52,563 nucleotides of DNA, taken from contig CAJYQC010000370.1 of assembly GCA_913776885.1 (NCBI GenBank), positions 1 through 52,563 of the forward strand, read 5' to 3'. Below the pieces are notes generated by a model. That model was not told the origin of the DNA. It saw only the letters and a list, made by a program, of their open reading frames with translations, and searched no databases. A program made the translations under genes and the position numbers. Shown one piece after another: positions 9,410-18,352 of this stretch; positions within the stretch are counted from its first letter, which is position 1, and the number at the start of each line of letters is the position of its first letter. The DNA is from an uncultured Variovorax sp. (GTDB taxonomy: Bacteria; Pseudomonadota; Gammaproteobacteria; Burkholderiales; Burkholderiaceae_C).

Positions 9410-9450
9410 CCCGCCTGCGCTCTCACGCGCCGGCGGGAGATTGTTTTTGT
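9410..9450 (+). terminator. Terminator-like hairpin between rpsD and rpoA
   Basis: A CCCGCC/GGCGGG stem (9410-9415 with 9432-9437), with an inner GCG/CGC pairing, is followed by TTGTTTTTGTTG. It is less perfect than the rpsK terminator and may act as an attenuator. Downstream, before rpoA, a second hairpin (GGTG CTT CACC near 9487-9497) lies in the leader. Confidence 0.6.
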
Positions 9451-9542
9451 TGTTCACGTTCCTGTTCCGCGCTTTGCCGCGGCTCAGGTGCTTCACCAGC
9501 CTTACCGGTGTAACGAGCCGGGGGTATTGAGAGGAAGTCTGC

Positions 9543-10532
9543 ATGCAAACCACCCTGCTGAAACCCAAGACCATCCAGGTCGAGCAACTTGCCGCCAACA
9601 AGGCCAAGGTGACGCTCGAGCCTTTCGAGCGTGGCTATGGCCACACGCTCGGCAACGCGCTGCGTCGCGTACTGCTGTCGTCCATGGTGGGCTACTCGGC
9701 CACCGAAGTCACGATCGCTGGCGTTCTGCATGAGTACTCGTCGATCGACGGCGTGCAGGAAGATGTCGTCAACATCCTGCTGAATCTCAAGGGCGTGGTG
9801 TTCAAGCTCCACAACCGCGACGAAGTCACGCTGAGCCTGCGCAAGGACGGCGAAGGCCCGGTGCTGGCGTCCGACATCCAGACCCCGCACGACGTCGAGA
9901 TCATCAACCCCGACCACGTGATCGCCCACCTGTCGCAAGGCGGCAAGCTCGACATGCAGATCAAGGTCGAGAAGGGCCGCGGCTACGTGCCCGGCACGAT
10001 GCGCCGCTATGCGGACGAGCCGACCAAGTCGATCGGCCGCATCGTCCTCGACGCCTCGTTCTCGCCCGTCAAGCGCGTGAGCTATACGGTCGAAAGCGCC
10101 CGCGTGGAGCAGCGCACCGACCTGGACAAGCTGCTGGTCGAGATCGAGACCAACGGTGCGATCACCGCCGAAGACGCGGTGCGCGCATCGGCTAAAATCC
10201 TGGTCGAGCAGCTCGCCGTGTTCGCGCAGCTCGAAGGCGGCGAACTCGCTGCATTCGACGCTCCGGCTCCGCGCAGCGCACAGCAGTTCGATCCGATCCT
10301 GCTGCGCCCTGTCGACGAACTCGAACTGACGGTGCGTTCGGCCAACTGCCTGAAGGCCGAAAACATCTACTACATCGGTGACCTGATCCAGCGCACCGAG
10401 AACGAGCTGCTCAAGACCCCGAACTTGGGTCGCAAGTCGCTCAACGAAATCAAGGAAGTGCTCGCCTCCCGCGGCCTGACCTTGGGCATGAAGCTCGAAA
10501 GCTGGCCGCCGGCCGGCCTCGACAAGCGTTGA
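9543..10532 (+). CDS. rpoA: DNA-directed RNA polymerase alpha subunit
   Basis: Alpha subunit that dimerises to nucleate RNA polymerase assembly and contacts UP elements and activators; 329 residues, the standard length. The N-terminal domain shows [20 protein letters not shown]. The C-terminal domain shows [20 protein letters not shown] and [19 protein letters not shown]. The ATG at 9543 lies behind GAGAGGAAG. A 95-bp gap with a GGCCC/GGGCC hairpin but no T run separates it from rplQ. Confidence 0.98.
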   Translation: MQTTLLKPKTIQVEQLAANKAKVTLEPFERGYGHTLGNALRRVLLSSMVGYSATEVTIAGVLHEYSSIDGVQEDVVNILLNLKGVVFKLHNRDEVTLSLRKDGEGPVLASDIQTPHDVEIINPDHVIAHLSQGGKLDMQIKVEKGRGYVPGTMRRYADEPTKSIGRIVLDASFSPVKRVSYTVESARVEQRTDLDKLLVEIETNGAITAEDAVRASAKILVEQLAVFAQLEGGELAAFDAPAPRSAQQFDPILLRPVDELELTVRSANCLKAENIYYIGDLIQRTENELLKTPNLGRKSLNEIKEVLASRGLTLGMKLESWPPAGLDKR

Positions 10533-10627
10533 TATTTGAATTTTTGAAAAAGGCCCCCTGAAAAGGGCCAGTGCACCGGGCAGTACCTGACACGGCTGCC
10601 TGTTTTTATAAAGTAAAGGAAAGCACC

Positions 10628-11026
10628 ATGCGTCACGGACACGGACTCCGCAAACTCAACCGCACCAGCTCGCACCGCCTCGCGATGCTGCAGAACATGA
10701 TGAACTCGCTCATCGAGCACGAAGTCATCAAGACCACGGTCCCCAAGGCCAAGGAACTGCGCCGCGTCATCGAGCCGATGATCACCCTGGCCAAGAAGCC
10801 CACCGTCGCCAACAAGCGCCTGGCCTTCGACCGCCTGCGCAGCCGCGACAGCGTCGTGAAGCTCTTCAACGACCTCGGTCCGCGTTTCGCAGCGCGTCCA
10901 GGCGGCTACACCCGCATCCTGAAGATGGGTTTCCGCGTTGGCGACAATGCACCGATGGCGCTCGTCGAACTGGTTGATCGTCCTGAAATTAAAGAAGACG
11001 CAGCCGAGCAAAACGCTGCTGAATAA
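10628..11026 (+). CDS. rplQ: 50S ribosomal protein L17
   Basis: Large-subunit protein L17, 132 residues. The family start [20 protein letters not shown] sets the ATG at 10628, not the longer track ORF, and AAGGAAAGC precedes it. [20 protein letters not shown] is the family core. Its last codons overlap the -10 box of the initiator tRNA promoter. Confidence 0.98.
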   Translation: MRHGHGLRKLNRTSSHRLAMLQNMMNSLIEHEVIKTTVPKAKELRRVIEPMITLAKKPTVANKRLAFDRLRSRDSVVKLFNDLGPRFAARPGGYTRILKMGFRVGDNAPMALVELVDRPEIKEDAAEQNAAE

Positions 11027-11028
11027 GC

Positions 11029-11034
11029 TATAAT
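11029..11034 (+). promoter_or_regulatory. Consensus -10 box of the fMet tRNA gene
   Basis: A perfect TATAAT begins 2 bases after the rplQ stop codon and ends 10 bases before the mature tRNA 5' end. The hexamer 17 bp upstream (GAGCAA, inside rplQ) is a poor -35 match. A strong -10 at this spacing still suggests the tRNA has its own start as well as read-through from rplQ. Confidence 0.6.
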
Positions 11035-11044
11035 CTAAGTCTGC

Positions 11045-11121
<77 letters not shown>

Positions 11122-11126
11122 AATTG

Positions 11127-11160
11127 AAAAGGCCCTTTGAGAAATCAAAGGGCCTTTTTC
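11127..11160 (+). terminator. Intrinsic terminator after tRNA-fMet
   Basis: A perfect 14-bp stem AAAAGGCCCTTTGA / TCAAAGGGCCTTTT closes a GAAA loop and runs into a T-rich tail (TTTTTCTTTT). The A-rich 5' side makes it potentially bidirectional, but the neighbouring minus-strand operon ends at 11278, over 100 bp away. Confidence 0.9.
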
Positions 11161-11277
11161 TTTTGCTCTTCGATTTCCTTTTCCTTGCCGATCCACTGCC
11201 ATGAATGGCCAACGGATTCGCAAAAACAAATGCCCTCTCGATGAGGGCATTCCTGCTTTGGGGCTGGCGGTGAAGGG

Positions 11278-11676
11278 TCAGTCCGGAACGACCGCCGTCA
11301 CCTCGATCTCGACCTTCGCCCGGTGTTCCACCAGCGCCGCCACCTGCACGCAGGTCATGGCCGGGAAGTTGCGGCCCATGGCTTCGCGGTAGACCGGCCC
11401 GAGCTCGCTCAGCCGCCGGCTGTATTCGTCGCGATCCGTCACGTACCAGGTCATGCGAACCATGTGCTCGGGGCCTGCACCGCCTGCTCGCAGCACCTCG
11501 ACGATGTTGCGCAGCGCGAGGCCGCATTGGTCGATGAAGTCGTCCGACTCGAACTGCTGTTGCGCATTCCAGCCGATCTGGCCACCGACGAAAAGCATCG
11601 TTCCGCGAGCGGCGACGCCGTTCGCATAGCCTTTGGGGGGCAGCCAGCCTTCGGGTTGCAGGAGTTTGTTGATCAT
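11278..11676 (-). CDS. RidA-family protein without the catalytic Arg, last gene of the aryl-CoA operon
   Basis: A 132-residue member of the RidA/YjgF/UK114 family, small trimeric proteins that hydrolyse enamines/imines or act in aromatic degradation. Family features are MLFVGGQIGWN, a NIVEVLRAGGAG helix, and the C-terminal KVEIEVTAVV strand. In E. coli RidA the catalytic Arg105 lies in PARSCVEV; the aligned segment here reads PAMTCVQV, so Met replaces it. It therefore belongs to a divergent Rid subfamily. Its ATG overlaps the ligase stop (ATGA), so it is translationally tied to the aromatic operon. A role in removing the amino group from the ring-reduced aminobenzoyl-CoA intermediate is inference. 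Confidence 0.85.
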   Translation of the reverse strand: MINKLLQPEGWLPPKGYANGVAARGTMLFVGGQIGWNAQQQFESDDFIDQCGLALRNIVEVLRAGGAGPEHMVRMTWYVTDRDEYSRRLSELGPVYREAMGRNFPAMTCVQVAALVEHRAKVEIEVTAVVPD

Positions 11677-13298
11677 GATGTCGTTGTGTTGGGTTGTCTC
11701 AGTTTGAATCGCTGGAGCTTGCCGGTTTCAGTGCGCGGCAGCGCCGGCACGAACTCGATCTCCCTCGGGTATTTGAACGGTGCGATGGTGGCCTTCACGT
11801 GGTCCTGCAGCGCCTTCACCAGGTCGGCATCGCCCTCGTTGCCAGGCTTGAGGACGCAGAAGGCCTTCACGATCATGCCGCGCTCCGGATCGGGCTTGCC
11901 GATCACGCCGCATTCGGCCACTGCGGGGTGCTTGAGCAGCGCGTCCTCGACCTCCGGCCCGCCGACGTTGTAGCCGGCGGTGATGATCATGTCGTCGGCC
12001 CGTGCCTGGTAGAAGAAGTAGCCGTCGTCGTCCTGCACGAACGAATCGCCCGGGTAGTTCCAGCCGTTCTTGACGTAGTCGGTCTGCCGCGCGTCGTCGA
12101 GATAGCGGCAGCCCACGGGCCCCTGCAGCGCAAGCTTGCCGACCGTACCGTGCGGCACTTCGTTGCCCTGGTTGTCCACCACCTTCGCGGTGAAGCCTGG
12201 CACCGCCTTGCCGACCGCGCCGCGGCGCACGTCGGCGCCGGCAGCCGATATGTAGATGTGGAAGACCTCGGTCCCGCCGATGCCGTCCAGCATCTCGATG
12301 CCGGACGCTTCCTTCCACAGCTGACGCGTGGCGTCTGGCAGGGCCTCGCCCGCGCTCACGCTGATGCGCAGGGTGGGCATGCCGTGCTGCTTCACGAATG
12401 GCGCCATCTGGCGATAGAACGTGGGCGCCGTATAGCAGATGGTCGCGCCGACTTCGTTGATGAGTTTCACCAGCCCTTCGGGCGTGAACGGCGCGTCGGG
12501 AAAGTAGACCGAGGCACCCGCCCACATCGGAAACACCAGCAGTCCGCCGAGCCCGAAGGTGAAGGCCAGCGGTGGAGATCCGACCACGATGTCGTCGCTG
12601 CGCGCGCGCAGCACGTGGCGCGGCCAGGTCTCGCACATCGCGAGAACGTCGCGGTGCGTGGTGACCGGCGCCTTCGGCTTGCCGGTGGTGCCCGATGTGA
12701 AGGCCAGCAGCGCGATGTCGTCGGATGCCGTGGGGCAGGCTTTGAACACGCCGCTCTTCTTCGCTGCCCTGGCCGACAACGAGTCGTCCGCGTCGGGCTT
12801 GTTGAACGCGATGACTGTGGCAAGCACCGGGTGCGCCTGCTGCGCGAGCAGCAACTCGTCGAGCAGCCGCCCGTCGCACAGCGCGGCCACGGGCTGCGAT
12901 TTCTCGATGATGTCGCCCAGCTCCTTGGCGCGCAGCAGCGGCATCGTCGCCACCGCGATCAGCCCGGCCTTCACCACCGCCAGCCACGCGAGCGCCATCG
13001 CCACCGAATTGCCGCCGCGCAGCAGCACGCGATTGCCCGGCACCAGCTTGAGATCCTCGACCAGCACCTGCGCGATGCGGTTCACCTCGACGGCCGCCTG
13101 CGCATAGGTCAGCGTGCCCTGCGGCGAGCGCAGCATCGGCTTGTCGCCGAAGCCCTTGGCCGCCGCCTTGTCGAGCAGTTCCTCGACCAGGTTGAGCTGG
13201 TCGGGCAGCTGCAGCTCGGGCAGGTCGTAGCGAAAGACGGGCAGCTGTGCCGCGGGCGGCAAGCGGTCGTGAACGAAGCGGTCGACTTGGGCAGACAC
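11673..13298 (-). CDS. Aryl-CoA ligase, 2-aminobenzoate/benzoate-CoA ligase type
   Basis: ATP-dependent acyl-adenylate-forming enzyme, 541 residues, that should activate an aromatic acid to its CoA thioester. Motifs in order: the AMP-binding loop AFTSGTTGKPKAPVTTH near residue 200; SAGEALP and DGIGGTEVFHIYISA in the middle; DDMIITAGYNVGGPEVEDALL in the hinge; and PRTETGKLQRFKLR carrying the C-terminal catalytic lysine. Overall character is that of benzoate/2-aminobenzoate-CoA ligases. The neighbouring fused monooxygenase/reductase favours 2-aminobenzoate, though salicylate or a hydroxybenzoate cannot be excluded. It follows the dehydrogenase by 5 bp and overlaps the RidA gene by 4 bp. Confidence 0.85.
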   Translation of the reverse strand: MSAQVDRFVHDRLPPAAQLPVFRYDLPELQLPDQLNLVEELLDKAAAKGFGDKPMLRSPQGTLTYAQAAVEVNRIAQVLVEDLKLVPGNRVLLRGGNSVAMALAWLAVVKAGLIAVATMPLLRAKELGDIIEKSQPVAALCDGRLLDELLLAQQAHPVLATVIAFNKPDADDSLSARAAKKSGVFKACPTASDDIALLAFTSGTTGKPKAPVTTHRDVLAMCETWPRHVLRARSDDIVVGSPPLAFTFGLGGLLVFPMWAGASVYFPDAPFTPEGLVKLINEVGATICYTAPTFYRQMAPFVKQHGMPTLRISVSAGEALPDATRQLWKEASGIEMLDGIGGTEVFHIYISAAGADVRRGAVGKAVPGFTAKVVDNQGNEVPHGTVGKLALQGPVGCRYLDDARQTDYVKNGWNYPGDSFVQDDDGYFFYQARADDMIITAGYNVGGPEVEDALLKHPAVAECGVIGKPDPERGMIVKAFCVLKPGNEGDADLVKALQDHVKATIAPFKYPREIEFVPALPRTETGKLQRFKLRQPNTTTS

Positions 13299-13303
13299 GG
13301 TGT

Positions 13304-14497
13304 TTATCCCCGTAGAACGGATTTGCCGATGATCAGTTGTTGAACTTCCGTCGCGCCCTCGTAGATGCGCAGCGAGCGGATGTCGCGGTAGAGGCTTTCA
13401 ACCTTCGTACCAACCTTCACGCCGAGGCCGCCGTGCATCTGCAGCGCCATGTCGATCACCCGGCTCGCGTTCTCAGTGGCGCACATCTTGGCCATGGCCG
13501 CGGCGGCCGACACGTCGCCCACTGCCGGTGCACCGCGCTGCTCTGCGTCGTCGCGCATCCATGCGGCGCGGTAGGTGAGCAGCGCTGCGCCGTCGATCAG
13601 CGCGGCCATCTCGCCGAGCTTGGCCTGCGTGAGCTGGAAGTCCGCCAGCGTCTGGCCGAACATGCGGCGCTTCTTCGAATGGGCGATCGCTTCCGCCAGC
13701 GCGCGCCGGCCCATGCCGAGCGCCGCCCCGGCCACCGAGGCGCGGAAAATGTCGAGTGTGCGCATCGCGAGCTTGAAGCCGCCGTTGAGCTCGCCCAGCT
13801 GCGCGGTACGCGGCACGACACAGTTCTCGAAGCGCAGCGTGGCCAGCGGGTGCGGCGCCATCACGTCGATGTGCGCGGAGGTGTCGAGGCCCGGCGTCTT
13901 CGCATCGACGATGAAGGCGGTGATGCCGCGCGTGCCGCCTTCAGGGTTGGTCTTAGCGAACACGCAGTAGAAGTCGGCGATGCCGCCGTTGCTGATCCAG
14001 GTCTTCTCGCCGTTCAGCTTCCAACCGTCGGCGGTCGCCTCGGCGCGCATCGCCATCGCGCCCACGTCGGAGCCTGCTTCGGGCTCGCTGAGCGCGAAGG
14101 CCGCGATCTTGCTGCCCTTGGCCACGGCGGTCAGGTAGTCGGCGTGCTGCAGCGGCGTGCCCGCCAGCGTGATCGCGCCGCTGCCCAGGCCCTGCATCGC
14201 GAAGGCGAAGTCGGCCAGCGGCGAATGGTAGGCGAGCGTCTCGCGCAGCAGCACCAGGGCGCGCGAATCGAGCCGCTCCAGCGCGCCGCCGGAACTGCCC
14301 GGCACGCAGTAGCGCAGCCAGCCGCCGGCGCCGAGGCGTTGCACCCAGTCGCGGCAGGCCGCGCGGTCGTCGTGTTCGTCGACTTGCTGCGCGTCGGCCC
14401 AGGGCAGCAGGCCATCGGCCAGCGCGCGGTGCGCATCGTCGAAGAAAGGCAGCGCGAGGTGCGCGGTCGAGGGTGGTGCGGGAGCCTTGGTCAACAT
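13304..14497 (-). CDS. Acyl-CoA dehydrogenase
   Basis: FAD-dependent acyl-CoA dehydrogenase, 397 residues, a beta-oxidation-type enzyme. Motifs: the FAD/substrate block FALSEPEAGSDVGAM and KTWISNGGIADFY in the middle domain, the C-terminal MHGGLGVKV block, and RIYEGATEVQQLIIGKSVL, which carries the expected catalytic glutamate and the family C-terminal signature. In this operon it probably oxidises an alicyclic or ring-opened CoA ester formed after ring reduction. It starts 4 bp after the hydratase stop and ends 5 bp before the ligase. Confidence 0.92.
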   Translation of the reverse strand: MLTKAPAPPSTAHLALPFFDDAHRALADGLLPWADAQQVDEHDDRAACRDWVQRLGAGGWLRYCVPGSSGGALERLDSRALVLLRETLAYHSPLADFAFAMQGLGSGAITLAGTPLQHADYLTAVAKGSKIAAFALSEPEAGSDVGAMAMRAEATADGWKLNGEKTWISNGGIADFYCVFAKTNPEGGTRGITAFIVDAKTPGLDTSAHIDVMAPHPLATLRFENCVVPRTAQLGELNGGFKLAMRTLDIFRASVAGAALGMGRRALAEAIAHSKKRRMFGQTLADFQLTQAKLGEMAALIDGAALLTYRAAWMRDDAEQRGAPAVGDVSAAAAMAKMCATENASRVIDMALQMHGGLGVKVGTKVESLYRDIRSLRIYEGATEVQQLIIGKSVLRG

Positions 14498-14501
14498 CGC
14501 G

Positions 14502-15356
14502 TCAGTCCCCGCCGAAGACCGGCTTGCGCTTGGCCGCGAAGGCTTCGTAGGCGCGCTTGAAGTCTTCGGTCTGCATGCAGATGGCCTGTGCCTGAGCTTC
14601 GGCTTCGATGGCCTGGTCGATGGTCATCGACCATTCCTGCGACAGCATCGTCTTGGTCATGCCATGGGCGAAGGTCGGGCCTTCGGCGAGCTCGCGCGCG
14701 ACCTTGGTGGCGGCGTCGAGCAGCGCGTCGCCTTCATGCAGCGCGTTGAAGAAGCCCCACGAATGGCCTTCCTGCGCCGTCATCGCGCGGCCGGTGAAGA
14801 GCAGTTCCGACGCGCGTCCCTGGCCGATCACGCGCGGCAGCAGTGCGCACGCGCCCATGTCCGCGCCGGCGAGGCCCACGCGCGTGAAGAGGAAAGCGGT
14901 GCGCGTGGCGGGCGAGCCGTAGCGCAGGTCGCAGGCCAGCGCGATCATCGCGCCGGCACCCGCGCACACGCCGTCGATCGCGCCGACGATGGGCTGCGGG
15001 CAGGCGCGCATCGCCTTCACCAGGTCGCCCGTCATGCGCGTGAACTCCAGCAGCTCGGGCATGCGCATGCCGGTCAGCGGGCCGATGATCTCGTGCACGT
15101 CGCCGCCGGAGCAGAAGTTGCCGCCCGCGCCGGTCACCACGATCGTCTTCACGTCGGTGGCGTAGACCAGCGCGCGGAACAGGTCGCGCAGCTCGGCGTA
15201 CGAGTCGAAGGTCAGCGGGTTCTTGCGGTCGGGCCGGTTCAGCGTGATGGTGCCCACGCCGGCCTCGAAGCTCCATGCGAAGTGCTCCGCCTTGTAGGCC
15301 GCCTTGGGTTCGAATTGCGCGCGCATGGGATTGCCCGCGCCGATGTAGTGCTTCAT
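14502..15356 (-). CDS. Enoyl-CoA hydratase/isomerase family protein
   Basis: Crotonase-fold protein, 284 residues. The true start is the ATG at 15356 ([18 protein letters not shown]), inside the longer track ORF; this ATG overlaps the MarR stop (ATGA). Family blocks are [19 protein letters not shown], the oxyanion-hole segment [12 protein letters not shown] near residue 80, and [20 protein letters not shown] around residue 130. The usual second acidic block is altered ([11 protein letters not shown]), so a specialised hydratase or ring hydrolase is possible. In the operon it would hydrate or open the ring-reduced CoA ester; the exact step is inferred. Confidence 0.88.
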   Translation of the reverse strand: MKHYIGAGNPMRAQFEPKAAYKAEHFAWSFEAGVGTITLNRPDRKNPLTFDSYAELRDLFRALVYATDVKTIVVTGAGGNFCSGGDVHEIIGPLTGMRMPELLEFTRMTGDLVKAMRACPQPIVGAIDGVCAGAGAMIALACDLRYGSPATRTAFLFTRVGLAGADMGACALLPRVIGQGRASELLFTGRAMTAQEGHSWGFFNALHEGDALLDAATKVARELAEGPTFAHGMTKTMLSQEWSMTIDQAIEAEAQAQAICMQTEDFKRAYEAFAAKRKPVFGGD

Positions 15357-15835
15357 TCGGTCTCCGCCATCAGTAGTTGGTTGTGCGAGTGCTGCTTGAC
15401 CTTGCCCAGCAGCTTGTGCAGTTGCGCGATCTCCTTGGCGCTGAGGCCCGCGAAGGCCTCGACGATCCAGTCCTCGTGCTGCTGCGCCATGTCGTTGAAG
15501 AGCTTGCGCCCGCGCGGCGTGAGGCGCACGCGCCATGCGCGGCGGTCGCCCTCGACGTTGATGCGCTCCACCAGCCCTTCGGACACGAGCTGGTCGGTGA
15601 TGCCGGTCACGTTGCCGCCCGTCACCATCATGCGGCGGGAGAGCTCGTTCATCTTCAGGCCCTCGGGCGAACGCTCGAGCTGCGACATCAGGTCGAAGCG
15701 CGGCAGCGTGGTGGCGAACTGCGAGCGCAGCTCGTTGCGCACCTGCTTCTCGATCAGCTGCGTGCAGGTGAGCAGCCGAAGCCACAGCCGCAGCGCCTCC
15801 GGGTGTTCGCTGTGCGCGCGCGCTTCGAGGTCCAT
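15353..15835 (-). CDS. MarR-family regulator of the aryl-CoA operon
   Basis: A winged-helix MarR regulator, 160 residues. The start is the ATG at 15835 ([20 protein letters not shown]), one base after the monooxygenase stop; the track ORF start further upstream is inside that gene. The DNA-binding part is [31 protein letters not shown] with the wing [17 protein letters not shown]. MarR proteins in aromatic-CoA operons commonly respond to the CoA thioester. Its most likely target is the inverted repeat in the operon promoter (18228-18247), which would make the circuit autoregulatory; that is inference. Confidence 0.9.
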   Translation of the reverse strand: MDLEARAHSEHPEALRLWLRLLTCTQLIEKQVRNELRSQFATTLPRFDLMSQLERSPEGLKMNELSRRMMVTGGNVTGITDQLVSEGLVERINVEGDRRAWRVRLTPRGRKLFNDMAQQHEDWIVEAFAGLSAKEIAQLHKLLGKVKQHSHNQLLMAETE

Positions 15836-15836
15836 G

Positions 15837-18221
15837 TCAGTGCGTCTCCTCGCTGTTTTGTGCGGCCATCGCCGCATTGGCGGCGGCCGCGAGCTGCTGC
15901 TGCTTGGCGATCTCGCGGTACATCTGGTCGCGCCCACTCAGGTACTGCCGCGGCCATTCGACGTCGCGGCTCTGCAGCTTGGCTGCCTCGTGCAGGGTCC
16001 AGGCAGGGTCGGCAAGATGCGGGCGTGCGATGGCGCACAGGTCGGCGCGGCCGGCCGCGATGATGCTGTTGGCCTGGTCGGCGTCGGTGATGGCGCCCAC
16101 CGCGATGGTCGAGATGCCGACCTCGTTGCGGATGCGGTCGGAGAACGGCGTCTGGTACATGCGGCCGTACACCGGTTTCGCGGCGCGCGTGGTCTGGCCG
16201 GACGACACGTCGATGAAGTCGGCGCCGGCCTCCTTGAACAGGCGCGCGACCACGATGGCGTCGGCATCGGTGTTGCCGCCGGGCGCCCAGTCGTGCGCCG
16301 AGATGCGCACGCTCATCGGCCTGTCGGCGGGCCAGGCGGCGCGCATCGCGCGGAACACCTCGAGCGGATAGCGGCAGCGCGCCTCGATGTCGCCGCCGTA
16401 CTCGTCGGTGCGCAGGTTGGTGAGCGGGCTGATGAAGGCCGACAGCAGGTAGCCGTGCGCGCAGTGCAGCTCGAGCCAGTCGAAGCCGCACTCGGCGGCG
16501 CGGCGGGTCGAGTCGACGAACCGGTCGCGCAGCGTGTCCATCTCGGCGCGCGTGATCGCAGCGGGCAGCTGGTTCTGCTCGCCGTAGGGCAGCGCGCTGG
16601 CGGCCAGCAGCGGCCAGTTGCCGCTCTCGAGCGGCTCGTCGGTGCCTTCCCAGCCCACGCGGGTGGAGCCCTTGGGGCCGCTGTGGCCGAGCTGCATGGC
16701 GATCTTGGCGCTGGACTGCGTGTGCACGAAGTCGACGATGCGCTTGAAGGCCGCCTGCTGCTCGTCGTTGTAGAGGCCCGTGCAGCCGGGCGTGATGCGG
16801 CCTTCGGGCGTCGGGCTCGTCATCTCGACGAACACCATGGCGGCGCCGCCCAGGGCGCGTGCGCCCAGGTGCACCAGGAGGAAGTCCTGCGGAACGCCAT
16901 CGACCGCGCTGTAGGTGGCCATCGGCGACACCAGGATGCGGTTCTTCAGCGTGAGGCCGCGTACCTTGTAGGGCATGAGCATCGGCGGCATGGCCTTGCC
17001 GCCGGCGAGCCACTGCTCGTAGCCGCCGAGCCACTGCGTGTCGCGCAAGCGCAGGTTCTCGTGGCTGATGCGCTGCGAGCGGGTGAGCAGCGAGTACGCG
17101 AACTGCTCGATCTGCATGCCGGTGTAGCGCGGCACGTTCTCGAACCACTCCGTGGAGTTGCGTGCAGCGTTCTGGATCTTCAGCACCTCGACGCTGCGGC
17201 GCGCCTCGTAGCCTTCGAGCACGTGGTCGACGGTGCCGCCCTGCGCGAACTCGTTGGCCAGATCGATCGCGTCTTCGAGCGCCAGCTTGGTGCCCGAGCC
17301 GATCGAGAAGTGCGCCGTGTGCGCCGCGTCGCCCATCAGCACCACGGGCACGCTGCGGCCCTCGACGTCGATGCGGTGCGTCCAGCGTTCGCACACCACG
17401 CGCGGAAAGCGGATCCAGTTGGCAGAGCCGCGCAGGTGCGTGGCATTGCTGATGAGCGAATGGCCACCGAGGTACTTGGCGAAGAGCTTCTCGCAGAAGG
17501 CGATGGCCTCGGGCTGCTCCATCTGGTCGAGGCCGTGGGCCTTCCAGACGGCCTCGGGCGTCTCGACGATGAAGGTGGATGTCTTGTCGTCGAACTGGTA
17601 GGCGTGGGCCTGGAACCAGCCGTGCTCGGTCTGTTCGAACGCGAAGGTGAAGGCGTCGAAGGTCTGGTGCGTGCCCAGCCACACGAAGCGGCAGTTGCGC
17701 AGGTCGATGTCGGGCCTGAACACGTCGGCGTAGCGCTGGCGGATACGGCTGTTGAGGCCGTCGCTGGCGATCACCAGGTCGGCCTTGTACTTGGCGGCCA
17801 TCGCCTGGTCGTCGGAGACGTCGGTCTCGAACACCAGCTCGACGCCCAGCTCGAGGCAGCGCTCCTGCAGGATGTTGAGCAGGCGCTTGCGGCCGATGCC
17901 GCAGAAGCCGTGGCCGCCGGAGCGCACCTGGCGGCCCTTGAAGAAGACCTGGATGTCGTCCCAGTGGTGGAACTCGTTGCCGATGAGGGCTGCGGTGGGC
18001 GCGTCGGCCGCGCGCAGGTTGGCAAGCGTCTGGTCGCTCAGCACCACGCCCCAGCCGAAGGTGTCGAAGGGGCGGTTGCGCTCCACCACGGTGATCTGCA
18101 GCGCCGGGTTGCGCGCCTTCATCAACAGGGCGAAGTACAGGCCTGCCGGCCCGCCGCCGATGCACAGGATGCGTTGGAGGTCCGAGGCGGGAGCGGACTT
18201 GGACGGGTCGAGGCTGTTCAT
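15837..18221 (-). CDS. Fused FAD monooxygenase / Old-Yellow-type reductase, aminobenzoyl-CoA or salicylyl-CoA type
   Basis: A 794-residue two-domain flavoprotein. Residues 17-380 form a PHBH-like FAD monooxygenase ([49 protein letters not shown]). Residues 411-775 form an Old-Yellow/NADH:flavin oxidoreductase barrel ([61 protein letters not shown]). This fusion is known from 2-aminobenzoyl-CoA monooxygenase/reductase of aerobic anthranilate degradation, and related genes are annotated salicylyl-CoA 5-hydroxylase/oxidoreductase. It should oxygenate and then dearomatise the CoA-bound ring. The ATG at 18221 ([10 protein letters not shown]) lacks a Shine-Dalgarno sequence and sits at the predicted transcription start. 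Confidence 0.88.
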   Translation of the reverse strand: MNSLDPSKSAPASDLQRILCIGGGPAGLYFALLMKARNPALQITVVERNRPFDTFGWGVVLSDQTLANLRAADAPTAALIGNEFHHWDDIQVFFKGRQVRSGGHGFCGIGRKRLLNILQERCLELGVELVFETDVSDDQAMAAKYKADLVIASDGLNSRIRQRYADVFRPDIDLRNCRFVWLGTHQTFDAFTFAFEQTEHGWFQAHAYQFDDKTSTFIVETPEAVWKAHGLDQMEQPEAIAFCEKLFAKYLGGHSLISNATHLRGSANWIRFPRVVCERWTHRIDVEGRSVPVVLMGDAAHTAHFSIGSGTKLALEDAIDLANEFAQGGTVDHVLEGYEARRSVEVLKIQNAARNSTEWFENVPRYTGMQIEQFAYSLLTRSQRISHENLRLRDTQWLGGYEQWLAGGKAMPPMLMPYKVRGLTLKNRILVSPMATYSAVDGVPQDFLLVHLGARALGGAAMVFVEMTSPTPEGRITPGCTGLYNDEQQAAFKRIVDFVHTQSSAKIAMQLGHSGPKGSTRVGWEGTDEPLESGNWPLLAASALPYGEQNQLPAAITRAEMDTLRDRFVDSTRRAAECGFDWLELHCAHGYLLSAFISPLTNLRTDEYGGDIEARCRYPLEVFRAMRAAWPADRPMSVRISAHDWAPGGNTDADAIVVARLFKEAGADFIDVSSGQTTRAAKPVYGRMYQTPFSDRIRNEVGISTIAVGAITDADQANSIIAAGRADLCAIARPHLADPAWTLHEAAKLQSRDVEWPRQYLSGRDQMYREIAKQQQLAAAANAAMAAQNSEETH

Positions 18222-18227
18222 GGCTAA

Positions 18228-18257
18228 ATAGTTTAGACATAAACAATCCGATGTCAA
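18228..18257 (-). promoter_or_regulatory. Promoter with overlapping MarR-type operator, aryl-CoA operon
   Basis: Read on the minus strand there is a perfect -35 TTGACA (18257-18252), a 16-base spacer and a -10-like TAAACT (18235-18230). An inverted repeat covers the spacer and the -10: GTTTA-TGTC-TAAAC at 18231-18244, extending imperfectly to 8-base arms (7 of 8 pairs) at 18228-18247. A repressor bound there would block polymerase. The expected transcription start falls at or within a few bases of the ATG. Confidence 0.65.
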
Positions 18258-18352
18258 TCCGGGTTCGCTCAGGCTGCAAGCCGCCCCAGATCGCGGCTTG
18301 CGCCGACACGGGAAGTCATGCAAAAGCTTGGAAAAATCAATACCATGGCCCC

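Noticed and set aside
10546-10575. GGCCC/GGGCC hairpin between rpoA and rplQ as a terminator
   Set aside because: No T run follows the stem; rplQ is expected to be cotranscribed with rpoA.
14487-18227. 1246-residue plus-strand ORF opposite the aryl-CoA operon
   Set aside because: It is the antisense shadow of five well-recognised minus-strand genes; its His/Arg/Ala/Val-rich sequence matches no family and arises from GC-rich third-position bias.
15754-18309. 851-residue minus-strand ORF in another frame of the monooxygenase gene
   Set aside because: Arg/Ala/Pro-rich out-of-frame shadow; the 15837-18221 frame carries the flavin motifs.
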